Shown here: in pieces, positions 1-6,121 of the stretch | Layout: every line of letters begins with the position of its first letter | Numbering within the stretch: the stretch's first letter is position 1 | Assembly (NCBI GenBank): GCA_003249585.1 | Contig: QKIM01000558.1 | Span: forward strand, 1-9,160 | Origin: Deltaproteobacteria bacterium | Lineage (GTDB): Bacteria; Myxococcota_A; Polyangia; HGW-17 | Direction: 5' to 3' | Length of the DNA stretch: 9,160 nt | Program-made: the position numbers and the translations under genes | The notes under the pieces: generated by a model | Told to the model about the DNA's origin: nothing | What the model saw: only the letters and a program-made list of their open reading frames with translations | Databases searched by the model: none

Positions 1-30
1 GGGGCGCAGGCCTCCGCGAAAAGTCCCGCC

Positions 31-59
31 ATCATAACCCCTTTGCCCCAGCCTGTAAA
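31..59 (-). promoter_or_regulatory. Sigma-70-like promoter facing out of the left edge
   Basis: On the minus strand a -35 element TTTACA (54-59, five of six consensus bases) is followed after exactly 17 bases by a -10 element TATGAT (31-36, five of six). A purine start at about position 24 would fit. In such GC-rich surroundings this match stands out. It lies downstream of the C45 hydrolase gene and points left, so it should drive a gene beyond the window edge. The two overlapping ATGs at 33-35 and 30-32 fall in or beside the -10 element, so they are unlikely to be that gene's start, although a short open frame does run from them to the edge. Confidence 0.55.
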
Positions 60-93
60 GCCGCGCACCGTATATCCACCCCACTCCGGGGGC

Positions 94-1398
94 TCATGGC
101 TCCGGGCGGGACACCGCAGCAACCGTCAGGGAGAGGGGCCCTCCCGGCGTGGTTCCCGCAGGGTCAGGGCGCAGCTCCATGGTACGCGACGCAGGAAACA
201 CGAGGACGGTCTGCAGGGACTGGTCGTTGAGCACATCCCCCGTAGACGGATGCTGGCCGTGTTTGGAGGCCATGACCCCCCTGATGGTCTGTACGCTCAC
301 CTTCGGGACGCCCGCGAGGGCCTTGGCCATCTGCGCCCAGCGCTCCGAGTTGTGTCGCGAATCCGTGTGGTTGTCGGGATTTCCCTTGAGTACGAAGCTG
401 TTGACCACGGCGACCGCGTGAGGATGCATCCAGACGACCCCCCTGTTGAGCACCGAACCGGCGCGACGCACGGCGCGGGTCCCCGGGCCCGAGACCACGT
501 TCTCCACGACCAGGACATCACCGGGGTCCATGGAGAAGATATTGTGATTGTATGCGTATCTGCGGCCCGGGTCTGTCATGTGCCCGGCCAGGCCGGCGGC
601 GGTCTTCTGCGTCTCGAGTGCCCATCGCAGGTCGAAGAAATAGCTGCGTCGCCCCAAAGTGGCGAAGGCGGCCCCCGTCCCCGAATCGAGGATGGCCCCG
701 AAGACCCCGTGGTCGTTCATGCCCGTGATGGCGCCGAAGTGGCCCAGGAAGCCTATGAGGGTGACCGCTCCCTGTCCGGTCCGGACCGTCAGGGCCATGT
801 GGAGTCTGGAGAGAATACCGCCGGGGTTCGGCCAGTCGAGGTTTCTGCCGCCCACGGGTCGCCCGTCGGCGGTCCCCCTGCCCGCGACCCCCAGCGCTGC
901 ACAGGCCGTCCCGCGGGCCACATCCCCGAGCAGGTTGAGGAAGACGATCTCATCCGCCGAGAGGCGGCCGTCACCGCGCCGCGGGACATCCCCGGAGAAG
1001 GCGGCAGCGAACCCCCGGATCTCGTCGAGGTACTCGGAAGGCAGTCGCCCGGACATCTCCCGGGCCCGGCTCAGGAAGACCCGGTAGGTCGCTTCGTTCT
1101 CCGTTACCAGGGAGATATAGCGGTCCAACAGTCGCTCATATCCGGGGAAATTCGCCTTCACCCATCTCCCCAGCACCTCCCCCAGTTGCCGGTGCCCTCC
1201 CGGAGCGCCGAGGGTCGCATCGATCAGGTAGACCCCTCCCTCCCGACGCGCCGAAAAGGTGATTCCCTTGTCCGAAGCGGTCTCGTGGTGATGAGACGAC
1301 GGCCTGGAACGAGTCTGGTCGCTTCCACCGGAGCAACCGCCCCCGAGCATCGGGAGGATCCCCAGCACGGCCACTACAATGAATAATCCCGTCCGCAT
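94..1398 (-). CDS. C45-family Ntn-hydrolase (acyltransferase/amidase-like) lipoprotein
   Basis: 434 aa. Probably a self-processing N-terminal-nucleophile hydrolase of the C45/acyl-CoA:6-APA acyltransferase-like group, which cuts or transfers acyl-amide bonds; the substrate cannot be told. The N terminus is a signal peptide running into LGGGC (Cys22), an imperfect lipobox suggesting membrane anchoring outside the cytoplasm, followed by a His/Ser-rich linker. The likely nucleophile is Cys166 in GTACAALGV. Downstream DGRPVGGRNLDW (178-189) matches the family's GRN-x-DW segment, with Asp188 the expected catalytic partner. HNIFSMDPGDVLVVE (285-299) and the NSFVLKGN and SRHNSERW stretches (333-353) match later conserved blocks. 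GDGRLSADE (142-150) resembles an EF-hand loop but is probably the family's helix before the nucleophile. The ATG at 1398 was chosen over one 35 codons upstream because it directly opens the signal peptide; its ribosome site is weak. It is divergent from the thioredoxin gene. Family assignment is fairly firm, catalytic details are inferred. Confidence 0.85.
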   Translation of the reverse strand: MRTGLFIVVAVLGILPMLGGGCSGGSDQTRSRPSSHHHETASDKGITFSARREGGVYLIDATLGAPGGHRQLGEVLGRWVKANFPGYERLLDRYISLVTENEATYRVFLSRAREMSGRLPSEYLDEIRGFAAAFSGDVPRRGDGRLSADEIVFLNLLGDVARGTACAALGVAGRGTADGRPVGGRNLDWPNPGGILSRLHMALTVRTGQGAVTLIGFLGHFGAITGMNDHGVFGAILDSGTGAAFATLGRRSYFFDLRWALETQKTAAGLAGHMTDPGRRYAYNHNIFSMDPGDVLVVENVVSGPGTRAVRRAGSVLNRGVVWMHPHAVAVVNSFVLKGNPDNHTDSRHNSERWAQMAKALAGVPKVSVQTIRGVMASKHGQHPSTGDVLNDQSLQTVLVFPASRTMELRPDPAGTTPGGPLSLTVAAVSRPEP

Positions 1399-1545
1399 GT
1401 TGTCTCGCTTTCCGCGTGGTTCGTCCACTCCAGCCGACCTTACCGCGCCCCCGCCCGAAGCGCAAGGTGCCCTCCCCGCGCTCGCGTCGTGAGCAATCGG
1501 CACACCTACCTCGCCTTCCCCTCGTCCTCAATGTCACCTTAGGCC

Positions 1546-1574
1546 TTACCATCGCGACGCCCTGGTGGTACACT
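1546..1574 (+). promoter_or_regulatory. Extended -10 promoter of the thioredoxin-radical SAM unit, possibly leaderless
   Basis: TTACCA (1546-1551, four of six -35 bases) lies 17 bases before TACACT (1569-1574, four of six), which is preceded by TGG, giving an extended -10. A start about 6 bases after the -10 would fall on the A of the ATG at 1580. The message would then have no leader, which agrees with the lack of a well-placed Shine-Dalgarno sequence there. This is read from the sequence alone. Confidence 0.4.
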
Positions 1575-1579
1575 GGGCC

Positions 1580-1921
1580 ATGCCCTTCGACAACGACCCC
1601 GACCGATTAACCGACTTCATCCAGACCCACCCCATGGTCCTGGTCTACTTCTCCACACCGACCTGCAACGTCTGCAAGGCCCTGCGTCCCAAGGTGGAGG
1701 CACTTATCGCTGAGGAGTTCCCCCGGGTGGACTTCGTCTACATTGACACCACGGAAGAGCCGGCCGTGTCAGGCCAGCTCTCAGTCTTCGCCGTCCCCAC
1801 CCTGGCCCTGTTCACCGACGGGCGCGAGTCCCGCCGCTTCAACCGGGCAGTCTCCCTCCATGACCTCCGCGAGGCCGTGACGCGCCCCTACGGCATCATC
1901 TTCGACGAGGAGGCCCCGTGA
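1580..1921 (+). CDS. Small thioredoxin-fold protein, CNVC active site
   Basis: 113 aa, about the size of a bare thioredoxin domain, with no signal peptide, so presumably cytoplasmic. It should carry out thiol-disulfide exchange. LVYFSTPTCNVC (21-32) gives the redox Cys pair Cys29/Cys32. The CNVC dipeptide is not the CGPC of classical thioredoxin, so its redox potential and partners may differ. FAVPTLALF (70-78) supplies the cis-proline at 73, and FVYIDTTEEP (52-61) the central strand and loop. The ATG at 1580 is preferred; a GTG at 1565 in the same frame overlaps the putative -10 element. Its stop codon overlaps the start of the radical SAM gene (GTGA), so the two are very probably co-transcribed and translationally coupled. 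A role in reducing or supporting the radical SAM enzyme is an attractive inference only. Confidence 0.85.
   Translation: MPFDNDPDRLTDFIQTHPMVLVYFSTPTCNVCKALRPKVEALIAEEFPRVDFVYIDTTEEPAVSGQLSVFAVPTLALFTDGRESRRFNRAVSLHDLREAVTRPYGIIFDEEAP
1907..1913 (+). promoter_or_regulatory. Ribosome binding site for the radical SAM gene inside the thioredoxin gene
   Basis: GAGGAGG sits four bases before the GTG at 1918, inside the last codons of the thioredoxin gene. It supports the GTG start and coupled translation across the GTGA overlap. The spacing is rather short. Confidence 0.6.
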
Positions 1922-3243
1922 GGCTCACCCTCATCCGCCCCTCCATCGGCCGCCCCAACCCCGGCACGTTCGAGACCGCGGCCATCGAACCGCTGCAGCT
2001 GGGCGTGGTGGCCGCCCTCACCCCGCCCCACTGGGAGGTGCGCCTCTACGACGACCGCGTGGAGCCCATCCCCTTCGACGAACCCACAGACCTGGTGGCC
2101 CTCACGCTGGAGACCTTCACCGCCAAGCGCGCCTACCAGATCGCCACCGCCTACCGCGCCCGGGGCGTGACAGTGGTCATGGGCGGCATGCACCCCACGC
2201 TGCTTCCCGACGAGGTCGCCGCCCACGCCGACGCGGTCTATGTCGGGGACGCCGAGCAGCACTGGGGCGAGCTGTTGAGCGACGTCGAGCGCGGCCGCCT
2301 GAAGCGACTGTACCGCGGCGAACCCACCATCCCCCAGCTGGGCACCTTTCCCCGCCGGGACCTGTTCAAGGGAAAGAAATACCTCCCCCTCTCCCTGGTC
2401 CAGTTCTCCCGGGGCTGCCCCTACCGCTGCGCCTTCTGTGCCCCCTCCACCTACTTCGACGGCCGCCACCGCACCCGGGCGATTGACGCCGTGATCCGAG
2501 AGATCGCCGAAAACAACTTGAAAATCGTGCTCTTCGTGGACGACAATTTCACCGCGGACCGCGCCGCCGCCAAGGATCTCATGCGGGAACTCGTCCCCTT
2601 GAAGATCATCTGGGGCTCCCAGGCCTCCGTGGAGATGATCCGGGACCGTGAGCTCATGCGGCTCATGGCCGACAGCGGCTGCTTCGGTCACGTGGTGGGC
2701 ATCGAATCCACGGATCGGGAGAACCTCGTTACCATGAACAAGAAGCAGAACCTCTCGGGCGGCCTCGGTGCCGTCGCCGAGGCCTTCGGAGAGTATGGCA
2801 TGACCCTGTGGGCCGCCCTCACCGTGGGCCACGACAACGACACTCCCGACTCCATCGCCCGCCTGGTGGACCGGTGCGTGGAGGCCCGCTTCGCCTATGC
2901 CGCGGTGAACATGCTCTGCCCCTACCCTGCCACGCCGCTCTACGAGCGCCTCAAGGCCGAGGGGCGCCTCCTCTACGACGGGAAATGGTGGCTCCACTCC
3001 GAGTACCATTTCAACGCCGCCGCCTTCGTGCCGCGCCGCATGACCGCCGACGAGCTCACCCTCGCCTGCCGCAAGGGCTGGACAACCTTCTACAGCCCGA
3101 CGAACATCGCCCGCCGGGTCCTCACCTGGGACACCCTGCGCCGACACCCCCTGCGCATCGGCCTGCATCTCTTCTACAACTACATCCTCCGAAAGGACTT
3201 TCTCCTCACCGACGGCATGCCCTTCGCCGACCCCCTTTCCTGA
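1918..3243 (+). CDS. B12-binding-type radical SAM protein
   Basis: 441 aa. Residues 1-135 form a Rossmann-like domain of the cobalamin-binding type found in front of class B radical SAM enzymes. LIRP at 5-8 and VMGGMHPTLLPDE at 87-99 are typical of the group. The classical cobalamin-ligand DxHxxG was not seen, as is usual in this class, so cofactor binding is unproven. Residues 160-340 are the radical SAM barrel: RGCPYRCAFC carries the CxxxCxxC cluster ligands Cys167, Cys171 and Cys174. VDDNF (207-211) and GIES (261-264) are the usual follow-on motifs. CPYPATPLYERLKAEGRL (334-351) and PRRMTADEL (372-380) resemble the tail of BchE/hopanoid-type radical SAM proteins. Possible reactions are radical methylation or another C-H modification; the substrate is unknown. 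It starts with GTG, overlapping the upstream stop. Confidence 0.9.
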   Translation: MRLTLIRPSIGRPNPGTFETAAIEPLQLGVVAALTPPHWEVRLYDDRVEPIPFDEPTDLVALTLETFTAKRAYQIATAYRARGVTVVMGGMHPTLLPDEVAAHADAVYVGDAEQHWGELLSDVERGRLKRLYRGEPTIPQLGTFPRRDLFKGKKYLPLSLVQFSRGCPYRCAFCAPSTYFDGRHRTRAIDAVIREIAENNLKIVLFVDDNFTADRAAAKDLMRELVPLKIIWGSQASVEMIRDRELMRLMADSGCFGHVVGIESTDRENLVTMNKKQNLSGGLGAVAEAFGEYGMTLWAALTVGHDNDTPDSIARLVDRCVEARFAYAAVNMLCPYPATPLYERLKAEGRLLYDGKWWLHSEYHFNAAAFVPRRMTADELTLACRKGWTTFYSPTNIARRVLTWDTLRRHPLRIGLHLFYNYILRKDFLLTDGMPFADPLS

Positions 3244-3420
3244 GGTTTCTCACTGAAGATCGCTGTTTGCCCCGACGGGACGTCCAACTGCTGTACGTGG
3301 CTCTTCACCCCTCTGGGACGGTTCTAGATGGCCCTCCTTCTCTCCCCGACGCCCTGGCCCCCCACGGACATCGACAGTCCTCCCGCCGTCCAAGCGTATG
3401 ACGATTACCCATCAATTCCA

Positions 3421-3450
3421 TGGTCATCAACTGAGCTTTCTTCTTATTAT
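3421..3450 (+). promoter_or_regulatory. Candidate promoter of the Rpn-like gene
   Basis: TATTAT (3445-3450, five of six -10 bases) with TGGTCA (3421-3426, four of six -35 bases) 18 bases upstream, in an AT-rich patch. It would give a leader of about 65 bases before the ATG at 3524. It is only a motif match, and AT-rich DNA gives such matches easily. Confidence 0.3.
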
Positions 3451-3508
3451 CGTACACCTGTCTCATGTTTCGGCGTTTGGCACCGGTCTTGCTCCATCAC
3501 CTCCAATC

Positions 3509-3515
3509 AAGGAGG
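3509..3515 (+). promoter_or_regulatory. Strong Shine-Dalgarno site fixing the Rpn-like start
   Basis: AAGGAGG lies eight bases before the ATG at 3524. The same frame is open for 42 further codons upstream, but this site decides in favour of 3524, and the conserved family sequence begins only about 20 residues later. Confidence 0.85.
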
Positions 3516-3523
3516 CACCCGCC

Positions 3524-4564
3524 ATGACCGACGATCGCACCTCGACCCCCATTCCGACCGCAGGACCCACATCACCCATCGAAGGGAAATACATCAACTT
3601 CTTTACAGACTTTGGCTTCAAGAAGCTCCTCGGGCCGCCCCACAACCAGCGGCTCATGGATATCCTCAACTGCGTCCTCCCCGACCTCCCCTCGCCCATC
3701 GTCCAGCTCGACTACCTTCCCCAGGAACAACTCGGCGTCTCGGAGGAAGACCGCGACGCCATCTTCGACCTCTACTGCATCACCGAGAGCGGCACGCGAA
3801 TCATCGTGGAGATGCAGAACTCACGGCAACAGAAGTTCCTCGACCGCGTCCTGTATTACTCCATGCTCCCCATCCGGCAGCAGGGCCAACGCGGCCAATG
3901 GGATTACTCGCTCTGCATGGTCTACCTGGTCGCCATCGTCAACTTCCGGCTGCCCCAGATCGTCGCGGATCCCGAGGACATCATCACGCTCGTCAAGATG
4001 ATGAACACCAAAACCAGGAAAGACGTCGGTGAGAAGATCGCGCAGGTCTTCATTGAGCTGCCCAAGTTCACCAAGGACTCCGCAGACCTCTCGGGCCGTG
4101 TAGATAAATGGCTTTTCGCGATGAACAATTTAGGTAAAATAGTAGAAGTGCCTGACGCGCTCCGCGAGGAGGAGATGCTCATGGAATTTCTCGACGACGC
4201 CCAGATCGCAAGCCTGAACGAAAACGAACGCCTCTCCTATGAACGCAGCCTCAAGGCATATCGGGACCGGATCAACACCGAGGAGTACGCCCGCAAGACA
4301 GGCTGGGAAGAAGGATGGAAGAAAGGACAGGAGGCGGGGTGGGAGAAGGGACGAGAAGAGGGAAGAAAATGGGGACGTCAAGAGGGACGTCAAGAGGGAC
4401 GTCAAGAAGGCAGGGAAGAAGGCAGGGAAGAAGGCAGGGAAGAAGGCAGGGCTATAGAGATTCGCGCAATTGCTCAAGCAATGCTCATCAGGGGCATTGA
4501 CCGCGAAACCATTATGGAACTTACCAGGATTACGGCAGAAGAGCTCTCGAACCTCTACTCTTGA
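3524..4564 (+). CDS. PD-(D/E)XK nuclease-family transposase, Rpn-like (PDDEXK_2 type)
   Basis: 346 aa. This is the family of recombination-promoting nuclease/putative transposase proteins (Rpn/YhgA-like and PDDEXK_2). Its characterised members are DNA endonucleases that raise RecA-independent recombination. The family opening is KYINFFTDFGFKKLLG (22-37). The nuclease motif is visible as Asp82 in AIFDLYC, then Glu96 and Gln98 in IIVEMQNS. RVLYYSMLPIRQQGQRG (108-124) and YSLCMVYLVAIVNF (128-141) are typical of the family. Residues 257-310 are a charged run of EGR-type repeats encoded by a tandem DNA repeat. The tail AIAQAMLIRGIDRETIMELT (315-334) is the usual small helical end. The gene looks intact, with motifs in order. 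Rare codons such as TTA, ATA and GTA cluster at residues 201-209, unlike the neighbours, suggesting transfer. No transposon ends were found. Confidence 0.88.
   Translation: MTDDRTSTPIPTAGPTSPIEGKYINFFTDFGFKKLLGPPHNQRLMDILNCVLPDLPSPIVQLDYLPQEQLGVSEEDRDAIFDLYCITESGTRIIVEMQNSRQQKFLDRVLYYSMLPIRQQGQRGQWDYSLCMVYLVAIVNFRLPQIVADPEDIITLVKMMNTKTRKDVGEKIAQVFIELPKFTKDSADLSGRVDKWLFAMNNLGKIVEVPDALREEEMLMEFLDDAQIASLNENERLSYERSLKAYRDRINTEEYARKTGWEEGWKKGQEAGWEKGREEGRKWGRQEGRQEGRQEGREEGREEGREEGRAIEIRAIAQAMLIRGIDRETIMELTRITAEELSNLYS
4373..4451 (+). repeat. In-frame 12-bp tandem repeat array encoding EGR units
   Basis: Two related 12-base units are stacked. GGACGTCAAGAG occurs at 4373-4384 and 4385-4396, then with one change (final A) at 4397-4408. 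GGCAGGGAAGAA follows at 4409, 4421 and 4433, and a partial copy at 4445. Each unit adds four residues (GRQE or GREE) without shifting the frame. Identical neighbouring copies imply recent slippage or unequal exchange, so copy number probably varies between strains. Confidence 0.9.
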
Positions 4565-4577
4565 TCACGGACAAGAG
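4558..4577 (+). terminator. Weak hairpin at the end of the Rpn-like gene
   Basis: CTCTTG (4558-4563) and CAAGAG (4572-4577) form a six-base stem with an eight-base loop across the stop codon. There is no T run after it, so it is not a canonical rho-independent terminator. No better terminator was seen in the 63 bases between the convergent Rpn-like and truA genes. Confidence 0.2.
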
Positions 4578-4627
4578 ATCCACGACGGGGCACAACTGGT
4601 CGACGATGTCACATCTGGACAAGGCGG

Positions 4628-5386
4628 CTACTGCGGCGGGTTCTGTCCCAGGGAGGGGTACCAGATCTCCATGAGGGTGAGGCCCCTGGCAGGGAGAGTG
4701 GGCCCCGCCTCTCTGCGGTCGCCCCGGGTGATGATGTCGACCACGGCATCCGGAGCCATATAGCCGCGGCCCACCTCCAGGAGGGTGCCCGCCAAGATCC
4801 GCACCATGTTCTTGAGGAAGGCCGTCCCTGAAACGCCGATGCGAAGCAGGTCTCCCTCTCGAATCACCTCAATGGCCCGTATGGTTCGCACGGTCTCCGT
4901 ACGCCCGCAGTCCGCCGCCTGGAAACAGGAGAAGTCGTGGGTGCCCAGAATGTGGCGGGCCGCCTCGCGCATGAGCACCTCATCGAGGGAGGCATAGACC
5001 GGATACTCGAACCTGCTCGCCATGGGGTCGGGGATGCGGCTGTTGCGGATGACGTACTCGTAGCGCTTGCCCCCCGTGAGACGTGGATTGAAGGTTTCCG
5101 GGACGCGGTGCACGGCGGTGACGCCCACGTCACCGGGGAGCAGGGCGTTGAGGCCCCTCAGATAGCCTTTGTCGGGGATATTGAGGGGGGAGGTGAAGAA
5201 GACCCGCTGTCCGCGGGCGTGAACACCTGCGTCGGTGCGTGACGCGCCCTTGATCCGGATGAATCGCTTCTCGAGACCGGCCAGCGCCTCCTCCAGTACG
5301 TTCTGCACCGCCATTCCGTTCTCCTGGTACTGGAAGCCCGAGAAGCGGGTACCGTCGTAGGCGACGGTCAGGAGCACTCCACCCAT
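4628..5386 (-). CDS. truA: tRNA pseudouridine(38-40) synthase TruA
   Basis: 252 aa, normal length for TruA. The cytoplasmic enzyme isomerises uridines 38, 39 and 40 in the anticodon stem-loop of many tRNAs. The start LLTVAYDGTRFSGFQYQ (5-21) is the family signature. The catalytic aspartate is Asp52 in GASRTDAGVHARGQ (47-60). Further landmarks are LNALLPGDV (79-87), FNPRLTGGKRYEYVI (99-113), THDFSCF (149-155), and GTAFLKNMVRILAGTLLEVGRG in the C-terminal half. The ATG lies only three bases after the stop of the beta-barrel gene and has no recognisable Shine-Dalgarno site, so reinitiation after the upstream stop is likely. It is therefore probably expressed as the last gene of the envelope-protein unit, an unusual setting for a tRNA-modification gene. 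Confidence 0.97.
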   Translation of the reverse strand: MGGVLLTVAYDGTRFSGFQYQENGMAVQNVLEEALAGLEKRFIRIKGASRTDAGVHARGQRVFFTSPLNIPDKGYLRGLNALLPGDVGVTAVHRVPETFNPRLTGGKRYEYVIRNSRIPDPMASRFEYPVYASLDEVLMREAARHILGTHDFSCFQAADCGRTETVRTIRAIEVIREGDLLRIGVSGTAFLKNMVRILAGTLLEVGRGYMAPDAVVDIITRGDRREAGPTLPARGLTLMEIWYPSLGQNPPQ

Positions 5387-5389
5387 GGT

Positions 5390-6121
5390 TCAGAACTGGA
5401 CGCCCAGGCCCACGAGCCAATAGTCGCCACCGACCATGAGGGCGTTGCCTCCACCGAAATTGTCGTTGAAGGACCAGACGTACTCGGCGAAGATGTAGGA
5501 GTTGTTGATGCCCGTCTCCTGGTCCAGGGAATTGGCCGACTGCGGATCGAAAAAGTCCAGCAGTAGCGCGACACCCAGCACGAACTCCCAGCCCCAGGTG
5601 GCACCAGTGGCGCTTCCGCCGGATTGCCCCTCACCCCAGGAGGCGATGCTGCCATCTCCCTCGGTGATCCACCACAGCACATAGTTGAGGCCTATCTTCG
5701 CATAGGGGACAAGCGGGATGCTGTAATTCTGGGCCAGCCAGTCAAAGCGGTAGGAGAGCTTGACGCCCAGGGGCAGCAGGATGAGGGCCGTCTCGTCCTC
5801 GGAGGCGGTGCCGTCCTCGGCCAGAGCCTTGCCCACGATGCGGTAGAAGCCGATGTCGGCGCCCACACCCAGGAGCCCGAACTTCTTGAAGAGCAGGAAA
5901 TCCATCTGGGTCTTGAACATGATGGAGTGCTTGTCGCCGAAGATGTCCTTGAAGGGGGTGGCGCCACCGGAGAACTCGTCGTCCACGTTGGGCACAAAGG
6001 GGCCGGCCTTGAACTCCAGGAACCACCAGGAAGGGGATTCGCTTCGCTCTTGGGCCTGCCCGGCTGCGGGAGCAAGGAGCAGCGCGGCGATGAACAGGGA
6101 AGGAATGAGTCTATTCAGCAT
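5390..6121 (-). CDS. Outer-membrane beta-barrel protein, MXAN_2562-like
   Basis: 243 aa. A signal peptide (MLNRLIPSLFIAALLLAPAA onward) ends with a likely cut after GQA at residue 23. The mature part is made of alternating hydrophobic/polar strands rich in Gly and aromatics: WWFLEFKAGPFVPNVDDEF, LLGVGADIGFYRI, VKLSYRFDWL, VPYAKIGLNYVLWW and WEFVLGVALLLDFF. It ends in YWLVGLGVQF, and a terminal Phe is the typical insertion signal of outer-membrane barrels. The placement beside a fibronectin-type CFI-box protein recalls the myxobacterial MXAN_2561/2562 pair; that link is from memory and needs a profile search. The ATG at 6121 was chosen because it opens the signal peptide and follows AGAGGG; the frame extends 24 codons further upstream, inside the preceding gene. 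It overlaps that gene by 11 bases and precedes truA by three. A porin-like or structural role is possible, with no catalytic motif seen. Confidence 0.85.
   Translation of the reverse strand: MLNRLIPSLFIAALLLAPAAGQAQERSESPSWWFLEFKAGPFVPNVDDEFSGGATPFKDIFGDKHSIMFKTQMDFLLFKKFGLLGVGADIGFYRIVGKALAEDGTASEDETALILLPLGVKLSYRFDWLAQNYSIPLVPYAKIGLNYVLWWITEGDGSIASWGEGQSGGSATGATWGWEFVLGVALLLDFFDPQSANSLDQETGINNSYIFAEYVWSFNDNFGGGNALMVGGDYWLVGLGVQF

Larger units (their letters stand above)
3244..3523 (+). other. Intergenic stretch between radical SAM and Rpn-like genes
   Basis: About 280 bases with no convincing gene. No clear rho-independent terminator follows the radical SAM gene. A 27-codon frame continues directly after its stop to a TAG at 3325-3327; it has no start codon of its own apart from a CTG and no ribosome site. 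The last 100 bases are noticeably more AT-rich and contain the promoter candidate and Shine-Dalgarno site of the next gene. No inverted or direct repeats marking an insertion boundary were recognised. Confidence 0.6.

Noticed and set aside
79..92. CCCC/GGGG hairpin after the C45 gene as a terminator
   Set aside because: The stem is only four to five bases with no following T run on the minus strand.
43..1386. Long open frame on the plus strand opposite the C45 hydrolase gene
   Set aside because: It mirrors the codon pattern of the minus-strand gene, is Arg/Gly/Pro/His-rich without domain motifs, and the opposite strand has a clear conserved protein with a lipoprotein leader.
1888..3168. Minus-strand open frame of about 426 codons opposite the radical SAM gene
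   Set aside because: The plus strand encodes an unmistakable CxxxCxxC radical SAM protein. The antisense frame is Gly/Val/His/Glu-rich, as GC-rich antisense frames usually are.
3241..3327. Short Cys-rich peptide (VCPDGTSNCC-like) directly after the radical SAM stop, resembling a granulin-type or precursor peptide for the enzyme
   Set aside because: It has no ATG or GTG start and no ribosome site; only a CTG is available. It is too short and isolated to support, though a precursor-peptide idea next to a radical SAM gene was considered.
3328..4032. Second plus-strand frame overlapping the start of the Rpn-like gene
   Set aside because: It is out of frame with the conserved nuclease and rich in Arg/Pro/His; there is no ribosome site.
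4373..4451. CRISPR-like array
   Set aside because: The units are directly adjacent 12-mers without spacers and are read in frame inside a protein gene.
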